NCBI RefSeq assembly: GCF_021341665.1
Contig: NZ_JAJTTH010000003.1
Coordinates: 645,626-709,625, forward strand
Origin: Pseudomonas sp. Au-Pse12
GTDB lineage: Bacteria > Pseudomonadota > Gammaproteobacteria > Pseudomonadales > Pseudomonadaceae
Direction of reading: 5' to 3'
Length of the DNA: 64,000 nt
The translations under genes and the position numbers were made by a program. Below the pieces are notes generated by a model that saw only the letters and a program-made list of their open reading frames with translations, did not search any database and was not told where the DNA came from. Below are positions 1 to 8,607 of the stretch, one piece after another. Each line of letters opens with the position of its first letter. Positions within the stretch are counted from its first letter, which is position 1.

Positions 1-660
1 GTTGCCGCTGTTATCCGAATGGCCATCGAGCTCGACGTGATTGACCGTCGGGTCGGCCTTGATGAAATCGACCATCACTTGCAGCTTGGCCTTGGCCCGG
101 GCATCCAGGTCGATACCGCCACCGGGGAAACCGATCTCGGCCTGCTTGACCTGTTCGTAGTTCATCGGCAGCAGCTTGGCCATGCAGCTTTGGTAGTCGC
201 CATAAGCCTTGCTGAACTTCACGGGCAACAGGCGCACCTCGGACACTCCGCCCTCGCGGGAGAAATGCCGGACTACCGGGCTGCGCCCTTCCAGCAAGCC
301 AATGATCAAGCGTCCGGCCTGCATCTGGTTGCTGTTGAACAGCACGCCATCGGTGCCGGCCTTGACCGCCCCGAGATTGATGTCGCCACGCCCCGGCTGC
401 CAGGGAGCAGCGGCCGCGAGCAAGGTCGCCGAGCCTCCGGCCTGCATCGGGTTGAAGCTCTTGAGACGGAAAATTGCCTGTTCACCCGCGCGGCGAACGA
501 ACTCGCCGGAACCGAAATCGGTAACCGGTTGGATCAAGCGGCACTCGAATTTGTCACCTTCGACCGTCCACTCAATGCTCTCCAGACGGGTCTGGAAAGT
601 GAGAGCCATCGCGGGCAGGCTGGCAAACACACTGAGCAAGGCTAGATAACGCTGGCGCAC
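1..660 (-). CDS. motY: MotY-like flagellar T-ring protein, partial (3' end outside window)
   Basis: Only the first 220 codons are inside the window; the gene runs off the left edge. It begins at a GTG (658-660) preceded by GGAG. The first 18-19 residues form a signal peptide ending PAMA, so the product is exported. Residues about 20-150 resemble the MotY-specific domain (QTRLESIEW near the mature start), and the last visible residues contain VELDGHSDN, the start of an OmpA-type peptidoglycan-binding domain. MotY is a periplasmic component that anchors the flagellar stator to the cell wall. Divergent from pyrC across 156 bp, as I remember the P. aeruginosa order (motY-pyrC-rnt). A generic OmpA-domain protein is the alternative, but the N-terminal half and synteny favour MotY. 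Confidence 0.85.
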   Translation of the reverse strand, partial: MRQRYLALLSVFASLPAMALTFQTRLESIEWTVEGDKFECRLIQPVTDFGSGEFVRRAGEQAIFRLKSFNPMQAGGSATLLAAAAPWQPGRGDINLGAVKAGTDGVLFNSNQMQAGRLIIGLLEGRSPVVRHFSREGGVSEVRLLPVKFSKAYGDYQSCMAKLLPMNYEQVKQAEIGFPGGGIDLDARAKAKLQVMVDFIKADPTVNHVELDGHSDNSGN

Positions 661-816
661 GGGAGGCTCCACTGACGTGTACAACAGAAAAATCGACAGG
701 CGTTAATACGCCATACCTTCGGGATATCGGTTGCTCGTCGCAAAACTTGATAGCGAGTGCCTGGAAGAGTCTTTTCCGGTAGCATTCCCCCGAGTTTTAC
801 CCGCCTGGAACCTCCC

Positions 817-1863
817 ATGTCCGACCGCCTGACCCTGCTGCGTCCCGACGACTGGCATATTCATCTTCGCGATGGTGCCGTGTTGCCCAATACAGTCGCG
901 GATGTCGCGCGCACCTTTGGCCGCGCCATCATCATGCCCAACCTGGTACCTCCGGTGCGCAACGCCGCGGAAGCCGATGCCTATCGCCAGCGTATTCTAG
1001 CTGCGCGTCCGGCCGGCAGCCGCTTCGAGCCGCTGATGGTGCTCTACCTGACCGACCGCACCCAGCCGGATGAAATCCGCGCGGCCAAGGCCTGTGGCTT
1101 TGTGCACGCTGCCAAACTGTACCCGGCCGGCGCGACCACCAACTCGGACTCGGGCGTGACCAGCATCGACAAGATCTTCCCGGTGCTCGAAGCCATGGCT
1201 GAAGTCGGCCTGCCGCTGCTGATCCACGGTGAGGTGACCCGCGGCGACGTCGACGTCTTCGACCGCGAGAAAATCTTCATCGACGAGCACATGCGTCGTG
1301 TGGTTGAACGCTTCCCCAGCCTGAAAGTGGTGTTCGAACACATCACCACCGGTGAAGCCGTGCAGTTCGTCAAGGAGGCCTCGGCCAACGTTGGCGCCAC
1401 CATTACCGCGCACCACCTGCTGTACAACCGCAATCACATGCTGGTGGGCGGTATTCGCCCGCACTTCTATTGCCTGCCGATCCTCAAGCGCAACACCCAC
1501 CAGGAAGCCCTGCTGGATGCGGCCACCAGCGGCAACGCGAAGTTCTTCCTCGGCACCGACTCCGCACCCCACGCCCAGCATGCCAAGGAAGCCGCTTGCG
1601 GTTGTGCCGGCTGCTACAGCGCCTACGCCGCGATCGAGCTGTACGCCGAAGCGTTCGAACAGCGCAATGCCCTGGACAAGCTGGAGGCCTTTGCCAGCCT
1701 CAACGGCCCGCGCTTCTACGGCCTGCCGGCCAACACCGATAGCATCACCCTGGTCCGTGAAGAATGGACCGCCCCCGCCAGCCTGCCGTTCGGCGAGCTG
1801 ACTGTCATTCCGCTGCGCGCCGGTGAAAAACTGCGCTGGCGCCTGCTGGAGGATCACTCGTGA
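817..1863 (+). CDS. pyrC: Dihydroorotase (class II, dimeric type)
   Basis: Converts N-carbamoyl-aspartate to dihydroorotate in cytosolic pyrimidine synthesis. The 348-residue length is normal for PyrC. The metal-site residues are visible: H14 and H16 in [10 protein letters not shown], the lysine normally carboxylated (K100 in [12 protein letters not shown]), H137 in LLIHGE, H175 in FEHITT and D248 in GTDSAPH. The reading frame is open further upstream to 757, but I chose the ATG at 817 because the protein family starts at [13 protein letters not shown]. The stop overlaps the GTG start of rnt by four bases, so the two genes are probably cotranscribed. No feature suggests transfer. Confidence 0.97.
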   Translation: MSDRLTLLRPDDWHIHLRDGAVLPNTVADVARTFGRAIIMPNLVPPVRNAAEADAYRQRILAARPAGSRFEPLMVLYLTDRTQPDEIRAAKACGFVHAAKLYPAGATTNSDSGVTSIDKIFPVLEAMAEVGLPLLIHGEVTRGDVDVFDREKIFIDEHMRRVVERFPSLKVVFEHITTGEAVQFVKEASANVGATITAHHLLYNRNHMLVGGIRPHFYCLPILKRNTHQEALLDAATSGNAKFFLGTDSAPHAQHAKEAACGCAGCYSAYAAIELYAEAFEQRNALDKLEAFASLNGPRFYGLPANTDSITLVREEWTAPASLPFGELTVIPLRAGEKLRWRLLEDHS

Positions 1864-2531
1864 GTGACGACCATTTCGACGACGAACAAGAAGGTAGCAG
1901 CGGCGGCCCTCGCCACCCGATGGCGGCGCGCTTTCGCGGTTACCTGCCGGTAGTCGTCGACGTTGAAACCGGTGGCTTCAACTCGGCCACCGACGCCTTG
2001 CTGGAAATTGCCGCCACGACCATTGGCATGGACGAAAAGGGCTTTGTGTTCCCCGAGCACACGTACTTCTTCCGGGTCGAGCCCTTTGAAGGCGCGAACA
2101 TTGAAGCGGCGGCCCTGGAGTTCACCGGGATCAAGCTCGACCATCCGCTGCGCATGGCCGTCAGCGAAGAAACCGCCCTCACCGATATTTTCCGCGGCGT
2201 GCGCAAGGCATTGAAAGCCAATGGCTGCAAACGCGCGATCCTGGTAGGCCATAACAGCAGCTTCGACCTGGGCTTCCTCAACGCCGCCGTGGCGCGCCTG
2301 GACATGAAGCGCAACCCGTTCCACCCGTTCTCCAGCTTCGACACCGCCACCCTGGCGGGCCTGGCGTATGGCCAGACCGTTCTGGCCAAAGCCTGTCAGA
2401 GCGCGGATATCGACTTCGACGGTCGTGAGGCCCACTCGGCCCGCTACGACACCGAGAAGACCGCCGAACTGTTCTGCGGCATCGTCAACCGCTGGAAACA
2501 AATGGGCGGCTGGCAGGATTTCGACGACTGA
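1860..2531 (+). CDS. rnt: Ribonuclease T
   Basis: A 3'-5' exoribonuclease of the DEDDh family that trims tRNA and other stable RNA 3' ends. All five acidic/histidine catalytic residues can be placed: D34 and E36 in [10 protein letters not shown]136 in [10 protein letters not shown]192 and D197 in HSARYDTEK. Length is 223 residues, typical of RNase T. Translation starts at a GTG at 1860 that overlaps the pyrC stop, indicating translational coupling. The first 20 residues are acidic and glycine-rich and lie outside the nuclease fold. A rho-independent terminator follows the gene. Confidence 0.96.
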   Translation: MSDDHFDDEQEGSSGGPRHPMAARFRGYLPVVVDVETGGFNSATDALLEIAATTIGMDEKGFVFPEHTYFFRVEPFEGANIEAAALEFTGIKLDHPLRMAVSEETALTDIFRGVRKALKANGCKRAILVGHNSSFDLGFLNAAVARLDMKRNPFHPFSSFDTATLAGLAYGQTVLAKACQSADIDFDGREAHSARYDTEKTAELFCGIVNRWKQMGGWQDFDD

Positions 2532-2553
2532 ATGTCGAACATCACAGCCCCAT

Positions 2554-2584
2554 AAAAAAACCGGCCCTGAGGCCGGTTTTTTTT
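2554..2584. terminator. Bidirectional rho-independent terminator
   Basis: An A-run, a CCGGCC-CTGA-GGCCGG hairpin and a T-run form a terminator usable from both sides. It separates the convergent rnt (plus) and peroxiredoxin (minus) genes. Confidence 0.9.
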
Positions 2585-2599
2585 GCGTAACGCCAAGCC

Positions 2600-3202
2600 T
2601 TACAGCTTGCCGGCGTTCTCGCTCAGGTAAGCAGCAACGCCTTCTGGCGAAGCGGTCATGCCTTTGTCGCCTTTCTTCCAGTTGGCAGGGCAAACTTCGC
2701 CGTGCTCTTCGTGGAATTGCAGAGCGTCGACCAGACGGATCAGCTCTTCCATGTTACGACCCAGCGGCAGGTCATTGACGATCTGCGAACGGACAACGCC
2801 TTTGTCGTCGATCAGGAACGCGCCACGGAAAGCCACGCCGCCTTCGGACTCAACGTCATAGGCCTTGGCGATGTCGTGCTTCATGTCAGCGGCCATGATG
2901 TATTGAACCTGACCGATGCCGCCGGCATTGATCGGGGTGTTGCGCCAGGCGTTGTGAGTGAAGTGCGAGTCGATGGAAACAGCGATCACTTCAACGTTGC
3001 GTGCCTTGAAGTCAGCCATGCGGTGGTCCAGAGCAATCAGCTCGGACGGGCAAACGAAGGTGAAGTCCAGTGGGTAGAAGAACACCAGGCCGTATTTGCC
3101 TTTGATGGCCGAGGACAGGGTGAAGCTGTCGACGATTTCGCCATTGCCGAGAACGGCCGGAACGGTGAAGTCAGGGGCTTGTTTGCCTACGAGTACGCTC
3201 AT
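2600..3202 (-). CDS. Typical 2-Cys peroxiredoxin (AhpC/Prx1 family)
   Basis: Reduces hydrogen peroxide and organic hydroperoxides in the cytosol. The peroxidatic cysteine sits in DFTFVCPSE and the resolving cysteine in GEVCPANW near the C terminus, the arrangement of dimeric 2-Cys peroxiredoxins. Length is 200 residues. The start at 3202 is preceded by AGGAG at good distance; a longer frame reaching 3313 has no family support. It corresponds in position to the peroxidase next to rnt and bfd in P. aeruginosa. No reductase (AhpF) gene is adjacent, so it probably uses thioredoxin. Confidence 0.93.
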   Translation of the reverse strand: MSVLVGKQAPDFTVPAVLGNGEIVDSFTLSSAIKGKYGLVFFYPLDFTFVCPSELIALDHRMADFKARNVEVIAVSIDSHFTHNAWRNTPINAGGIGQVQYIMAADMKHDIAKAYDVESEGGVAFRGAFLIDDKGVVRSQIVNDLPLGRNMEELIRLVDALQFHEEHGEVCPANWKKGDKGMTASPEGVAAYLSENAGKL

Positions 3203-3525
3203 TGGATATCTCCTGGTGTGGACGTAGTAATGAAGAAGGGGATGGCCTTGAGTCTGCCACGCTGATGCGACAGCTCCATGACGCGACCCCGCTTCGCAAG
3301 GACCGACCATCATACACGGCGTTTTTGAGCTGTCCTTAGTGGTTTTTCCTCAGGCCGGCCTTCAAAGCGAAAAATGCCAATCATCTGTCATTGAATGCAA
3401 AGAAAAGCCGTTCGTCACTCCGGTAAGAATCCGCAACAAAGGTCGCCGAAACAACTTTGACAATCATTCTCGTTAACATTAAGATCCAACGCAATTGAGC
3501 CCTAACCAGCGACGGTTCTCATCTT
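3203..3525. other. Divergent regulatory region between peroxiredoxin and bfd
   Basis: This 323-bp gap carries no supported gene. Its right half holds the bfd promoter with a Fur-like box. I see no clear OxyR-type site on the peroxiredoxin side. Confidence 0.6.
3457..3485 (+). promoter_or_regulatory. bfd promoter overlapped by a Fur box
   Basis: TTGACA (3457-3462), a 17-bp spacer and TAAGAT (3480-3485) make a good sigma-70 promoter. The 19-mer at 3459-3477 (GACAATCATTCTCGTTAAC) matches the Fur consensus GATAATGATAATCATTATC at 13 of 19 positions. A repressor bound here would cover the -35 element and spacer, which fits induction of bfd by iron starvation known in P. aeruginosa. Binding is inferred. 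Confidence 0.75.
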
Positions 3526-3744
3526 ATGTATGTCTGCCTCTGCACCGGCGTCACCGACGGACAAATTCGCGAAGCGATCTACGAAGGTTGCTGTAGCTAC
3601 CGCGAAGTGCGCCAGGCCACCGGCGTTGCCAGCCAATGCGGCAAATGTGCCTGCCTGGCCAAGCAAGTGGTTCGTGAAACCCTGACCGAATTGCAGAGCA
3701 GCCAAGCAGCCATTCCCTACCCCGTGGAATTTAATGTTGCTTGA
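3526..3744 (+). CDS. bfd: Bacterioferritin-associated ferredoxin
   Basis: A 72-residue [2Fe-2S] protein that docks on bacterioferritin and passes it electrons so that stored iron is released. Four cysteines bind the cluster: C4 and C6 in YVCLCTG and C38 and C41 in QCGKCAC, in the Bfd pattern C-x-C...C-x2-C. The gene is followed by its own terminator, so bfr behind it has a separate transcript. That separation allows opposite regulation: Bfd when iron is low, Bfr when iron is high. Confidence 0.95.
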   Translation: MYVCLCTGVTDGQIREAIYEGCCSYREVRQATGVASQCGKCACLAKQVVRETLTELQSSQAAIPYPVEFNVA

Positions 3745-3773
3745 TGTGCCGAATAAATAGCTGTGTTTCAAAC

Positions 3774-3799
3774 AACCGGACCTAGAGTCCGGTTTTTTT
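3774..3799 (+). terminator. Rho-independent terminator after bfd
   Basis: Eight-base arms AACCGGAC and GTCCGGTT around CTAGA are followed by a run of T. Confidence 0.9.
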
Positions 3800-3956
3800 A
3801 TGCCTGTAATTCAATCGCTTAGGGGCAAAACGCGGAACACAAACATTCTTATTCCGATTAATTTTCATATATTATTCAATAACTTAGGTTTGACAGTAAT
3901 GTGTACGCGGCTCAGACTCTGCCCTTATTTCACTAATTAAAGGGCAGGACCCCATC

Positions 3957-4430
3957 ATGAAAGGCGACATTACAGTCATCCAGCATCTCAATAAAATCCT
4001 TGCCAATGAACTGGTCGCGATCAATCAGTACTTCCTGCATGCACGCATGTATGAAGATTGGGGCCTGAACAAGCTGGGCAAGCACGAGTACCACGAGTCT
4101 ATCGACGAGATGAAGCATGCGGACAAACTGATCAAGCGCATCCTCTTCCTCGAAGGCCTGCCCAACGTCCAGGACCTGGGCAAACTGCACATCGGCGAAC
4201 ACACCAAGGAAATGCTCGAGTGCGACCTGCGTATCGAACGCACCGGCCACGCCGACCTCAAAGCCGCGATCGCTCATTGCGAATCGGTCAGTGACTTTGG
4301 CAGCCGTGAACTGCTGGAAGATATTCTTGAATCCGAAGAAGAACATATCGACTGGCTGGAAACCCAATTGGGCCTGATCGATAAAGTGGGTATCGAAAAC
4401 TACCTGCAATCGCAAATGGGTGACGAGTAA
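3957..4430 (+). CDS. bfr: Bacterioferritin (BfrB type)
   Basis: A 24-subunit heme-containing iron-storage protein. All ferroxidase ligands are present at canonical numbers (E18, E51, H54, E94, E127, H130) and the heme-ligating M52 is present, so it is a catalytically competent, heme-binding type. Length is 157 residues. The upstream 212 bp are AT-rich and contain TTGACA at 3890-3895, but I cannot define a convincing -10. Paired with bfd, its electron donor. A terminator follows. Confidence 0.96.
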   Translation: MKGDITVIQHLNKILANELVAINQYFLHARMYEDWGLNKLGKHEYHESIDEMKHADKLIKRILFLEGLPNVQDLGKLHIGEHTKEMLECDLRIERTGHADLKAAIAHCESVSDFGSRELLEDILESEEEHIDWLETQLGLIDKVGIENYLQSQMGDE

Positions 4431-4454
4431 CTTAACGCGTAGAACCCGAACCAT

Positions 4455-4493
4455 AAAAAAGCCCCGCTCTCACAAGAGAAGCGGGGCTTTTTT
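4455..4493. terminator. Bidirectional terminator between bfr and grxD
   Basis: GCCCCGCT and AGCGGGGC arms lie between an A-run and a T-run, so the hairpin can end both convergent transcripts. Confidence 0.9.
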
Positions 4494-4598
4494 ATTACGC
4501 GGATATATTCGCGTAATGATCAGAAGCAAAGGGAACATCCCAAGAATCACACAAAGATCATGTCGACTCTCGGGAAGTCCTTGCGAGCACGCTCGCTC

Positions 4599-4937
4599 TT
4601 ACGCTTCGGTCTTGGCAGCAGCTTTTTCGGCAGCAGCCTTGATCAAGGTCTGCAACTCACCGTTGGCGAACATTTCAGCCATGATGTCGCTGCCGCCGAC
4701 CAGCTCACCGGCCACCCACAACTGGGGGAAGGTTGGCCAGTTGGCATACTTGGGCAAGTTGGCGCGAATTTCCGGGTTCTGCAGGATGTCCACGTAAGCG
4801 AACTTCTCACCACAGCCCATTACGGCCTGAGCGGCTTTCGCAGAGAAGCCGCACTGCGGGGCATTCGGCGAGCCTTTCATGTAAAGCAGAATGGTGTTGT
4901 TGGCAATCTGCTCTTTAATAGTTTCGATGATATCCAT
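4599..4937 (-). CDS. grxD: Monothiol glutaredoxin (Grx4 type)
   Basis: A CGFS-type glutaredoxin; the active cysteine is C29 in PQCGFSAKA. Members bind a bridging [2Fe-2S] cluster with glutathione and deliver clusters to apoproteins in the cytosol. The WPTFPQLWV and GGSDIM segments match the glutathione-binding parts of the fold. The length of 112 residues is usual, with a short Ala/Lys-rich C-terminal tail. Its place beside bfd/bfr fits a role in iron and Fe-S handling. Confidence 0.95.
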   Translation of the reverse strand: MDIIETIKEQIANNTILLYMKGSPNAPQCGFSAKAAQAVMGCGEKFAYVDILQNPEIRANLPKYANWPTFPQLWVAGELVGGSDIMAEMFANGELQTLIKAAAEKAAAKTEA

Positions 4938-5033
4938 GGAACACCTCGGCTGAACTTTCCGACTCTGTTGTCGGCACGGTGGCGCATTGTAACGGAATCC
5001 TGAGCGCCCTGCTCGGCCTCTCCGACAGACATC

Positions 5034-7142
5034 TCACGCCGCTTGCACAGTGACCGGCACCCCATTCAACGCCGCATTCCCCGACAGCGCATCGAGCTGG
5101 CGTTCATCGGTCAGATCATTGGCGCTACAGCCTGGCTGCTCGGTGGCAATGCTCATCTGCACCCCCGGTCGTCCATGCCCCCAGCCATGGGGCAGGCTCA
5201 CCACCCCCGGCATCATCTCGGCGCTGGCCAGCACTTCGACCTCGACCGCGCCGACCCGAGAACTGATGCGCACCCGTTGACCATCATGCAACCCACGGCG
5301 AGCCAGATCTTGCGGATGCATCAGCAACTGATGACGGGGCTTGCCCTTCACCAGCCGATGATAGTTGTGCATCCAGGAATTATTGCTGCGTACGTGCCGA
5401 CGACCGATCAACAGCAGCTCATCCTCCTGGGGCGCCTTCAGGGCAGCAAAGCGCTCCAGGTCGGCCATGATCACCGCCGGCGCAGCCTGGACCCGCCGAT
5501 TCTCGGTCTTCAGGCGCCCGGCCAGATTCGGCTGCAACGGCCCCAGATCAATGCCATGGGGGTGCTCGGCCAGAGTCGCCAATGACAGCTTGAACGGCGA
5601 GGCATCGCCATAGGACCCGGTACGCAGCCCCATGTCGATCATCTGCGCTGGGGCAACCGTCGGTTTGAGCGAGCGCTCGGTTCGCGCGCAGAACGCCTTG
5701 GCCAGGCCGACAAAAATCTCCCAGTCATGCAGCGCACCTTCGGGCTTGGGCAGGATCGCCCGGTTGAAGCGACTGACATTGCGCACCGCGAACAGATTGA
5801 ACGTGGTGTCGTAGTGATCATTCTCCAGGGCCGAGGTGGAAGGCAGGATCAGGTCGGCATAGCGAGTGGTCTCATTGATGTACAGGTCGATGCTGACCAT
5901 GAACTCCAAACCATCCAATGCCTGCTCCAACTGCCGGCCATTGGGCGTGGACAGCACCGGATTGCCCGCCACCGTGATCAGCGCCCGCACCTGCCCCTCC
6001 CCTTCGGTAAGCATCTCTTCGGCCAGGGCCGACACCGGCAGCTCGCCGCCATATTCCGGAAGCCCGGAAACCCGGCTCTGCCAGGCATTGAAGTGCCCGC
6101 CCGAAGTCGCCGCCACCAGGTCCAGCGCCGGGCTGGTGCACAGCGCGCCGCCCACACGATCGAGGTTGCCAGTGACCAGATTGAGCAGTTGCAGCAACCA
6201 ATGGCACAGCGTGCCGAAGGCCTGGGTCGAGACCCCCATGCGCCCGTAGCAGACCGCCCTGTCGGCCGAGGCGAAATCCCTGGCCAGTTGGCGGATCTGC
6301 GGCGCCGGAATGGCGCACAGGGGGCTCATGGCTTCCGCCGTGAAGCGGGAAATGGCCTGGCGCACCTCGGCCAGCCCATCCACCTGCAAATGACTGTCGC
6401 GGGTCGGCCCCTCCTCGAAAATGCTATTGAGCAGACCAAACAGCAACGCGACATCACCTCCCGGGCGGACAAACAGATGCTGGTCAGCCATTGCCGCGGT
6501 TTCGCTGCGCCGGGGATCGACCACAACCACCTTGCCACCACGGGCCTGGATCGCCTTCAGGCGCTTCTCCACATCCGGCACGGTCATGATGCTGCCGTTG
6601 GACGCCAGGGGATTGCCGCCGAGAATCAGCATGAAATCGGTGTGATCGATATCCGGAATCGGCAATAACAGACCATGGCCATACATCAGGTAGCTGGTCA
6701 GGTGCTGCGGCAACTGATCGACCGAGGTGGCCGAGAAACGATTGCGAGTCTTGAGCTGGCCGAGAAAGTAGTTGCTGTGGGTCATCAGCCCGTAGTTGTG
6801 AACGCTGGGATTGCCCTGATACGTCGCCACCGCGTTGCTGCCATGGCGCTGCTGGATGCTCGCCAGGCGCTCCGCCACCAGAGCAAAGGCCTCGTCCCAT
6901 TCGATCGGTTGCCACTCATTGCCAACCCGGCGCACGGGGTGGCGCAGGCGGTCAGGATCATTCTGGATATCCTGCAGGGCCACCGCCTTGGGGCAGATGT
7001 GGCCACGACTGAAAGGGTCCTGAGGATCGCCCTTGATCGAGCTGATACGTGGAGCGCTGCCGGCTTCTTCGGTGATTTCCAGGGTCAGGCCGCAGATGGC
7101 TTCACACAGGTGGCAGGCACGGTGATGGAGAGTCTTGGTCAT
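5034..7142 (-). CDS. Molybdopterin-dependent oxidoreductase with N-terminal [4Fe-4S] site
   Basis: A 702-residue catalytic subunit of the DMSO reductase/formate dehydrogenase superfamily. C10, C13, C17 and C50 (C-x2-C-x3-C...C) bind a [4Fe-4S] cluster. The central molybdopterin domain covers about residues 60-520 and the C-terminal dinucleotide-binding domain (LLIGRRHVRSNNSWMHNYH onward) about 580-700. At the place where Cys or Sec usually ligates Mo (near residue 140) the sequence is SATSVDQLP, so the ligand may be S140 or D142. There is no Tat signal, so it should be cytoplasmic. No partner subunit or molybdopterin gene is adjacent. Substrate unknown; annotation as formate dehydrogenase would be a guess. 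Confidence 0.88.
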   Translation of the reverse strand: MTKTLHHRACHLCEAICGLTLEITEEAGSAPRISSIKGDPQDPFSRGHICPKAVALQDIQNDPDRLRHPVRRVGNEWQPIEWDEAFALVAERLASIQQRHGSNAVATYQGNPSVHNYGLMTHSNYFLGQLKTRNRFSATSVDQLPQHLTSYLMYGHGLLLPIPDIDHTDFMLILGGNPLASNGSIMTVPDVEKRLKAIQARGGKVVVVDPRRSETAAMADQHLFVRPGGDVALLFGLLNSIFEEGPTRDSHLQVDGLAEVRQAISRFTAEAMSPLCAIPAPQIRQLARDFASADRAVCYGRMGVSTQAFGTLCHWLLQLLNLVTGNLDRVGGALCTSPALDLVAATSGGHFNAWQSRVSGLPEYGGELPVSALAEEMLTEGEGQVRALITVAGNPVLSTPNGRQLEQALDGLEFMVSIDLYINETTRYADLILPSTSALENDHYDTTFNLFAVRNVSRFNRAILPKPEGALHDWEIFVGLAKAFCARTERSLKPTVAPAQMIDMGLRTGSYGDASPFKLSLATLAEHPHGIDLGPLQPNLAGRLKTENRRVQAAPAVIMADLERFAALKAPQEDELLLIGRRHVRSNNSWMHNYHRLVKGKPRHQLLMHPQDLARRGLHDGQRVRISSRVGAVEVEVLASAEMMPGVVSLPHGWGHGRPGVQMSIATEQPGCSANDLTDERQLDALSGNAALNGVPVTVQAA

Positions 7143-7544
7143 GGCCAGTCTCTATTGTTTGAGCGCGCACCGTTTTCGGCCGCTGGGAGCAAAAACTATG
7201 GCCGCAGCCCCGCCATGACACCAGTGACGTTCGTCCCATGAATTCACGGCCATCAGCCCCGGCCATGATCGCCCCTCAGTTGAAGGCAGGCGCATTCGCC
7301 TTTATCACCCCAGCACTTTGCATTAGGAAATGTTTCAGGCTGAAGGCCCACGGATGGGCCGGGCCAGGACAGCCGGCCCAGCAGTCAGAAAACGACCATG
7401 GGGCTGCTGGCAACGCCCCGCTCGATTGCCAAGCCGCGCCAGGGCAGTGTACAAATGCCCGGCTGCTGTTTGGAAACTGGTCGCAAAAGTGCCAGCGCAT
7501 TCGCGTCCTGGCCTCTCATGCCCCTGATCGCCGTAGCACTACTA
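7143..7544. other. Upstream region of argF and of the molybdo-oxidoreductase
   Basis: No gene is supported here. A plus-strand open frame beginning at 7238 has unlikely composition, no ribosome binding site and reaches into the argF leader. The region may hold the minus-strand promoter for the oxidoreductase, which I cannot place. Confidence 0.5.
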
Positions 7545-7574
7545 TTGGTAAGACGCGACATTTAATTATAAGAT
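7545..7574. promoter_or_regulatory. argF promoter with overlapping ArgR box
   Basis: Reading the minus strand from 7560 to 7545 gives TGTCGC, eight bases, then AA, which is the Pseudomonas ArgR half-site TGTCGC-N8-AA as I remember it. On the plus strand the same bases overlap TTGGTA (7545-7550) and lie just before TAAGAT (7569-7574), a plausible -35/-10 pair with an 18-bp spacer. An ArgR dimer here would block RNA polymerase, consistent with arginine repression of the anabolic OTCase. Confidence 0.65.
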
Positions 7575-7686
7575 CGCGCCTTCCCCTATTTCGTCGCCCC
7601 GTGCGGCTTTCGCCGCAGGTCCAGCCCGTTGTTCGACAAAACAAGGCTTTGAGAATCTGCGGTCTGTTGCAAAAAGGTAGTTAATG

Positions 7687-8607
7687 ATGAGCGCAAGGCA
7701 CTTTCTCTCCCTGATGGATTGCACGCCCGAAGAGCTGGTCAGTGTGATTCGTCGAGGCATCGAGCTGAAGGACCTGCGTAACCGCGGCGTACTCTTCGAG
7801 CCTTTGAAAAATCGTGTGCTTGGCATGATTTTCGAGAAGTCGTCGACCCGAACCCGACTGTCTTTCGAAGCCGGCATGATCCAGCTGGGCGGCCAGGCCA
7901 TCTTCCTTTCGCCACGAGACACCCAACTGGGACGCGGCGAGCCCATCGGCGACTGCGCCATCGTCATGTCGCGCATGCTTGACGCGGTGATGATCCGTAC
8001 CTTTGCCCACAGCACCCTGACCGAGTTTGCGGCCAATTCCCGCGTACCGGTGATCAATGGCCTGTCCGATGACCTGCACCCGTGCCAACTGCTGGCCGAC
8101 ATGCAAACCTTCCTTGAGCATCGCGGCTCGATCCAGGGCAAGACCGTGGCCTGGATCGGCGACGGCAACAACATGTGCAACAGCTATATAGAAGCGGCCA
8201 TCCAGTTCGACTTCCAGCTGCGCATCGCCTGCCCCGAGGGCTACGAGCCCAACGCAGAATTTGTCGCCAAGGCCGGCGATCGCGTGACCATCGTCCGCGA
8301 CCCTCGCGAAGCCGTGGCCGGTGCCCATTTGGTGAGCACCGATGTCTGGACCTCCATGGGCCAGGAAGAGGAAACCGCCAAGCGCCTGCAACTGTTCGCG
8401 CCGTTCCAGGTCAGCCGCGCGTTGCTTGACCTCGCGGCCGAGGACGTACTCTTCATGCATTGCCTGCCTGCCCACCGCGGCGAAGAAATTAGCCTCGACC
8501 TGCTGGACGATCCACGCTCGGTAGCTTGGGACCAGGCGGAAAACCGCCTCCATGCACAGAAGGCCCTGCTCGAGTTCCTCGTCGAGCCGGCGTACCACCA
8601 CGCATGA
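7687..8607 (+). CDS. argF: Ornithine carbamoyltransferase, anabolic
   Basis: Makes citrulline from ornithine and carbamoyl phosphate in arginine synthesis. S53-T-R-T-R57 binds carbamoyl phosphate, H131-P-C-Q134 completes that site, and HCLP (258-261) in the C-terminal domain binds ornithine. At 306 residues it is the short anabolic type. Two ATGs are adjacent (7684 and 7687); I take the second because the family begins MSARHFLS. Its stop overlaps the ATG of the following ABC ATPase (ATGA), so the two are cotranscribed. Confidence 0.96.
   Translation: MSARHFLSLMDCTPEELVSVIRRGIELKDLRNRGVLFEPLKNRVLGMIFEKSSTRTRLSFEAGMIQLGGQAIFLSPRDTQLGRGEPIGDCAIVMSRMLDAVMIRTFAHSTLTEFAANSRVPVINGLSDDLHPCQLLADMQTFLEHRGSIQGKTVAWIGDGNNMCNSYIEAAIQFDFQLRIACPEGYEPNAEFVAKAGDRVTIVRDPREAVAGAHLVSTDVWTSMGQEEETAKRLQLFAPFQVSRALLDLAAEDVLFMHCLPAHRGEEISLDLLDDPRSVAWDQAENRLHAQKALLEFLVEPAYHHA

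Noticed and set aside
7238..7684. Open frame upstream of argF as a possible leader peptide or gene
   Set aside because: It overlaps the argF promoter and ArgR box, lacks a ribosome binding site and has shuffled composition.
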